From Pseudomonadota bacterium (lineage in GTDB: Bacteria; Pseudomonadota; Gammaproteobacteria; GRL18), in NCBI GenBank assembly GCA_030632745.1, contig DAOVUE010000025.1, forward strand, positions 1 through 9,308: a stretch of 9,308 bases of DNA, given 5' to 3'. Positions 5,965 through 9,308 of this stretch are shown here, piece by piece. Position 1 is the first letter of the stretch, and every line of letters begins with the position of its first letter. The notes beneath the pieces were generated by a model that was not told the origin of the DNA, ran no database searches, and saw only the letters and a list, made by a program, of their open reading frames with translations. A program made the position numbers and the translations under genes.

Positions 5965-6333
5965 AGAACTCAAAAAAATAATAGCGTCGTTGTGAAACCT
6001 TGAACGATACGGATATTACTGCGCTTCCACGCCGGCTCTTGATTTTTTATCCTGCGTTATATTGGTACTTTAATTTCTGCCAAGTCCCTAAAGTATGATG
6101 GCTTACGATTTTATGCTATGATACGGCCTGTCACATCGTGTCTGATAAACAACTGGGTATCATGATAACGATGCTCTAGCACAACGAGCATCTCCATCTC
6201 TATACTTTTCAGCAATAATTACTGCACGTATCCCCCCCCCAACCGTTTAGGCTGGATTTTGTTTTTAATTTAACCCCTGGACACCCGAACCAATGACTGT
6301 GAGCTATAAAATATCAAGTGATGGAGCTGCATC
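5965..6333. other. non-coding boundary region before the opine dehydrogenase gene
   Basis: No gene or RNA is recognised in these 369 bases on either strand. Visible parts are an imperfect inverted repeat CGTCGTT/AACGATACG (about 5985-6011), a T6 run (6043-6048), the palindrome TATCATGATA (6158-6167), a hairpin GATGCTC (6170-6176)/GAGCATC (6186-6192), and a run of nine C at 6232-6240. The part at about 5980-6100 looks like it could be a decayed mobile-element end, but no transposase reading frame is left. TATAAA at 6305-6310 lies shortly before the GTG start without a well-placed -35. Confidence 0.55.
6170..6192 (+). repeat. GATGCTC hairpin in the boundary region
   Basis: GATGCTC (6170-6176) and GAGCATC (6186-6192) form a 7-bp stem with a 9-nt loop. 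It follows directly after the 10-bp perfect palindrome TATCATGATA (6158-6167). No T-run follows, so it is not a typical terminator; a protein-binding site or mobile-element scar is possible. Confidence 0.4.
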
Positions 6334-7458
6334 GTGAGAATAGCAATCTGCGGTGGTGGTAATGTCGCCCATGTGCTGGCGGGGCTGTTAAGTCAGAGAG
6401 AAGGCCTGGAAATTCGGGTACTGACCAGAAAACCCGAACGTTGGGACGAGTCCATCCGGGTTCTGGATGAGCAGGATCGAAGTATCATCGGGCGACCCCG
6501 TTTGATCACCCATCAGGCCAGCGAGGCCATTCCCGGGGCGGATCTCGTTATTCTGGCACTACCGGCTTATGCTCGGGCCGCTGTTCTGACAACCATCGCA
6601 CCGCATCTGACCGGGAGCGTCTGGGTTGGTTCATTTCCTGGCAGCGGCGGATTCAACTGGCTGGCACAAAAAGCCCTGCAGGGTGCTTCAGCCAACATCG
6701 CCATTTTTGGAGCACAGCGAGTCCCCTATATCAGCCGCATTATCCACTATGGCCGGGAGGTTTTTGGCAGTGCCAAAAAGGAGGGGATCGCAATCGCCTC
6801 CATCCCGCAGAACCGCAGCAGTGAAATTGCTTCCATCCTTGAAGATGTCCTGCAAATGCCGGTGAACTGTTTGAACAATTTCCTCGAGATCACCCTGGCC
6901 ACTTCCAATCCGATCCTTCATCCCCCCCGTATGTACACACTTTTCCATGACTACGAGGCAGGCAATTTCTGGCAGGAATCTATACTTTTCTATGAAGGCT
7001 GGGATAATGCGGCATCTGAATTACTGATCAGCATGGATCGGGAGGTACACGATATTTTTGCCCGCATCCCCCTGGATTTGTCCGGTATTTCCCCGTTATT
7101 GAAACATTATGGCGTCCACGATGCACAGGAACTGACTCATAAGATCTCCGCTATCACCTCATTCAAGGGCATTGCAACACCCATGCTGGAGACAAAGGAC
7201 GGCTTTATTCCGGACTTTCAATCCCGCTATTTTAGCGAAGATATTCCTTTTGGTTTATTGATCCTCAAAGGCGTCGCAGTTATAACCGGCACAGTCACAC
7301 CTATGATAGATACAGTCCTTATCTGGGCCCAGGAAATGATGCATAAAGAGTATATCGTCGATGGTGAACTGGTGGGGAAGGATATTGCTGCAACACCCAT
7401 ACCACAGAATGCGGGTATCGTCACAATAGACGATCTGGTATTGCGGGCCAGGCTATGA
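6334..7458 (+). CDS. octopine/nopaline-type opine dehydrogenase
   Basis: Product of 374 residues, about the usual length for NAD(P)-dependent opine dehydrogenases, which reductively condense an amino group with a 2-oxo acid to give a secondary amine. The N-terminal Rossmann fold starts with ICGGGNVAHVLAGLL (5-19), continues with VLTRKPERW (29-37) and ADLVILALPAYA (69-80), and so has the nucleotide-binding glycine motif at the very N-terminus. The C-terminal catalytic domain carries NPILHPPRM (192-200); by family precedent His196 is the catalytic base. The GTG start at 6334 is supported by GGAG seven bases upstream and because the Rossmann motif would be lost with any later start. Substrates cannot be read from the sequence. 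G+C content is higher than in the genes to the left. A 119-bp gap leads to the nucleotidyltransferase-aminotransferase gene on the same strand, so the two probably serve one pathway. Confidence 0.88.
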   Translation: MRIAICGGGNVAHVLAGLLSQREGLEIRVLTRKPERWDESIRVLDEQDRSIIGRPRLITHQASEAIPGADLVILALPAYARAAVLTTIAPHLTGSVWVGSFPGSGGFNWLAQKALQGASANIAIFGAQRVPYISRIIHYGREVFGSAKKEGIAIASIPQNRSSEIASILEDVLQMPVNCLNNFLEITLATSNPILHPPRMYTLFHDYEAGNFWQESILFYEGWDNAASELLISMDREVHDIFARIPLDLSGISPLLKHYGVHDAQELTHKISAITSFKGIATPMLETKDGFIPDFQSRYFSEDIPFGLLILKGVAVITGTVTPMIDTVLIWAQEMMHKEYIVDGELVGKDIAATPIPQNAGIVTIDDLVLRARL

Positions 7459-7499
7459 TTTCTAAATTTATCGTTTTCAAGTTTATAATTTCCAGTTGG

Positions 7500-7529
7500 A
7501 GCTAAAGTTCGTTTCGCTGGTTCTTTTTT
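7500..7529 (+). terminator. weak hairpin with T-run between the two biosynthetic genes
   Basis: AGC-T-AAA (7500-7506) pairs with TTT-C-GCT (7512-7518) across a GTTCG loop with one T-C mismatch. GG and then TTCTTTTTT follow, ending at 7529. The stem is short and AT-rich, so termination would be partial at best. It could lower expression of the downstream gene or act as an attenuator; a new promoter downstream of it was not evident. Confidence 0.3.
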
Positions 7530-7566
7530 AATTATTTATAACAACTCGAACGACAATCCGGGTTAA

Positions 7567-7572
7567 AGGTGA
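7567..7572 (+). promoter_or_regulatory. strong ribosome binding site of the fusion gene
   Basis: AGGTGA at 7567-7572 lies five bases before the ATG at 7578. It fixes the start, which also falls exactly where the nucleotide-binding ILAAGMGRRL motif has to begin. Confidence 0.7.
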
Positions 7573-7577
7573 AGTAG

Positions 7578-9308
7578 ATGCAGGCAATTATTCTAGCTGC
7601 CGGGATGGGCAGAAGACTGGGGAAGGTCACCTCAGACAATACCAAGTGCATGGTCAAAATCCATGGTCGCACCCTTATCGAACGAATGCTGGACACTCTG
7701 GCCAGGACAGAAGTTAGCCGGGTCGTACTGGTGGTTGGCTACAAGGCAAAAAACGTTAAAAAGTTACTGGGTCGCAAATACAAGGGAATGCAGCTTCTTT
7801 ATGTAACAAACAAAGACTATGATAAGACCAACAATATCCATTCTCTCTTTCTGGCAAAAAAATATATGCTGGAAGATGACACGATATTGCTCGAAAGCGA
7901 TCTGATCTTCGAAGAAAAAATTGTCTTCGACCTTATTGAGAATCCTCATCCCAATCTGGCCATTGTCTCCAAATACGATGCATGGATGGATGGAACCGTC
8001 GTTACCCTGGATGATGATGATAATATTATTCAGTTCATTCCCAAGAAGGATTTTGACTACAGCCACGTTGAAGATTATTACAAAACTGTCAACATCTATA
8101 AGTTGTCCCGAGACTTCTCCACTAATAGCTATGTACCCTTTTTGAAGGCCTATCAAAAAGCCTTAGGTAAAAATGAGTATTACGAACAGGTTCTACGGGT
8201 TATCACGCTGCTTGAAACCCAGGATCTTAAAGTTCACCGCCTCTCCACCGAAAAATGGTATGAGATCGATGATCAGAAAGATCTGAACAATGCCAGCACT
8301 CTGTTCGCTCCCCGCAAGAAAAAACTCGAGCTTTACCAGCAACGTTTCGGTGGCTACTGGCGTTTCCCTTTTCTCAAGGATTTTTGCTATCTGGTGAACC
8401 CCTATTTCCCGCCCCGCAGAATGCTGGACGAAATGAGGTATCACTACCAAAGCCTGCTGACGGAATATCCATCTGGACTGAGTATCCAGAACCTGATGGC
8501 CTCGGAGATGTTTCACTGCAGCAGCAGCGAGATCCTCGTTGGCAATGGTGCGACGGAGCTGATCAACGCACTGTTTGATTTTGTCACCGGCAAGGTGGGC
8601 GTTATCTTTCCCACCTTCAATGAATATCCTGAACGGATCGGCACAGACAATGTGGTGCAGTTCATCCCGAAGAATGCAGACTACAGCTATAGTCTGGATG
8701 ATCTCAAAAAGTTCTCGAAACAGGTCGATACTTTGTTACTGATTAACCCGGACAATCCCAGCGGCCACTATCTCTCTAGCGATGATGTTCACCAGCTGGC
8801 AAACCACCTGGAGAAAAACAATAAGCGCCTGATCCTCGATGAGTCTTTTGTTGATTTCACAACACAGGGCATCGATAACACCCTGATATCATCCGCTGTA
8901 CTGCAACAGCACCCTAATCTGATTGTCATCAAGAGTATCAGCAAGAGTTACGGCGTTCCGGGTTTGCGTCTCGGAATTATCGCGACCAGTGATGCCAAAC
9001 TGATTGGCTCGATCAGGGAGAGAATATCCATCTGGAATATCAATTCTTTCGGTGAGTTTTTTCTGCAGATCTTCGGTAAATACCAATCCGACTATCACCG
9101 GGCGGCTGCCCGGATCGCTGCAGAGCGGGATCGCTTCTTCCTGGAACTGAAGGACATAAAATTTCTGCGTGTTATCCCGTCTCAGTCCAACTACTTTTTA
9201 TGCGAACTGAAGCACAAGTATAGCGCCACTGAGTTGACCACCCTGTTGCTGGAGAAGTATGAAATATTAATCAAGGATTGCACGGGCAAAATTGGCTTTG
9301 AAGGCACC
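7578..9308 (+). CDS. nucleotidyltransferase-PLP aminotransferase fusion (3' truncated by window)
   Basis: An uninterrupted frame of 577 codons runs off the right edge. Residues 1-240 are a LicC/PntC-like nucleotidyltransferase: ILAAGMGRRL (5-14) and Lys24 bind the NTP. Asp108 in LLESDLIF and Asp231/Asp232 in KWYEIDDQKDL are likely metal ligands. NNIHSLFLA and YYKTVNIYKLS are typical of this group. Residues about 250-577 are a fold-type I, HisC-like aminotransferase: GNGATELI (322-329), NPDNPSG (390-396), DESF (421-424, Asp to the PLP ring nitrogen) and SISKSYGVPGLRLG with Lys456 as the Schiff-base lysine. The C-terminal end, where a carboxylate- or phosphate-binding Arg is expected, lies outside. 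Related fusions (PntC-AepT type) make an amino phosphonate and activate it as a CMP derivative; phosphocholine-like or serinol phosphate-like substrates are alternatives. The substrate is inferred, not shown. It follows the opine dehydrogenase gene by 119 bp. Confidence 0.88.
   Translation, partial: MQAIILAAGMGRRLGKVTSDNTKCMVKIHGRTLIERMLDTLARTEVSRVVLVVGYKAKNVKKLLGRKYKGMQLLYVTNKDYDKTNNIHSLFLAKKYMLEDDTILLESDLIFEEKIVFDLIENPHPNLAIVSKYDAWMDGTVVTLDDDDNIIQFIPKKDFDYSHVEDYYKTVNIYKLSRDFSTNSYVPFLKAYQKALGKNEYYEQVLRVITLLETQDLKVHRLSTEKWYEIDDQKDLNNASTLFAPRKKKLELYQQRFGGYWRFPFLKDFCYLVNPYFPPRRMLDEMRYHYQSLLTEYPSGLSIQNLMASEMFHCSSSEILVGNGATELINALFDFVTGKVGVIFPTFNEYPERIGTDNVVQFIPKNADYSYSLDDLKKFSKQVDTLLLINPDNPSGHYLSSDDVHQLANHLEKNNKRLILDESFVDFTTQGIDNTLISSAVLQQHPNLIVIKSISKSYGVPGLRLGIIATSDAKLIGSIRERISIWNINSFGEFFLQIFGKYQSDYHRAAARIAAERDRFFLELKDIKFLRVIPSQSNYFLCELKHKYSATELTTLLLEKYEILIKDCTGKIGFEGT

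Noticed and set aside
5980..6110. Coding remnant of a transposase in the boundary region
   Set aside because: Several frames on the minus strand were read and stops occur within a few codons. Only a vague impression of a mobile-element end remains, so no transposase is annotated.
7764..8156. 130-codon minus-strand open frame rich in Ile and Val
   Set aside because: It is fully inside and antisense to the nucleotidyltransferase domain, whose catalytic motifs are intact. It has no recognisable domain or ribosome site.
8193..8516. 107-codon minus-strand open frame
   Set aside because: It is antisense to the linker and aminotransferase start of the fusion gene, which reads through without interruption. 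No family resemblance was seen.

Overview
The window looks like chromosomal DNA of a gammaproteobacterium that makes compatible solutes, possibly a marine or halotolerant one. The basis is family content: a monothiol glutaredoxin and an iron superoxide dismutase close together (as in the Escherichia coli grxD-sodB region), an N-acetylglutaminylglutamine (NAGGN) amidotransferase, and a DUF2914 protein. No rRNA, tRNA, CRISPR array or complete insertion sequence was seen. Genus cannot be told from this sequence.

Left part (1-3940), stress and redox genes. The 3' tail of an unidentified plus-strand gene ends at 80 and faces grxD (240-563, minus) across a stem-loop. The minus strand then carries the NAGGN amidotransferase gene (660-2456) and, 30 bp upstream of it, a BON-domain lipoprotein gene (2487-2954). 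These two look co-transcribed and are probably an osmotic-stress unit. Divergent from them is sodB (3365-3940, plus) behind an AT-rich upstream region that has a TATAAT box and a direct repeat with a 22-bp period.

Middle part (3941-6333), poorly known proteins. A 243-residue protein (3986-4717) has a conserved-looking N-terminal domain and C-terminal repeats of about 28 residues. Next comes an almost wholly palindromic stretch of about 180-190 bp (4762-4951) that resembles a MITE, with possible CTGTGA target duplications. It is followed by a single-pass membrane protein with a C-terminal DUF2914 domain (5056-5964). A non-coding stretch of about 370 bp (5965-6333) separates this from the right part.

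Right part (6334-9308), probable acquired biosynthetic locus. Base composition changes here: hand counts of single 60-base lines give 19/60 G+C at 5401-5460 and 33/60 at 6541-6600. Two plus-strand genes are present. One encodes an octopine/nopaline-type opine dehydrogenase (GTG start, 6334-7458). The other, which runs off the window, encodes a LicC/PntC-like nucleotidyltransferase fused to a HisC-like PLP aminotransferase (7578 to beyond 9308). Such fusions activate small phosphorylated or phosphonate amino head groups as CMP derivatives for attachment to surface glycans or lipids. An opine dehydrogenase beside one suggests that an amine is also N-alkylated by reductive condensation with a 2-oxo acid. 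This is the most interesting part of the window; the final product is unknown and the decisive neighbours lie past 9308.
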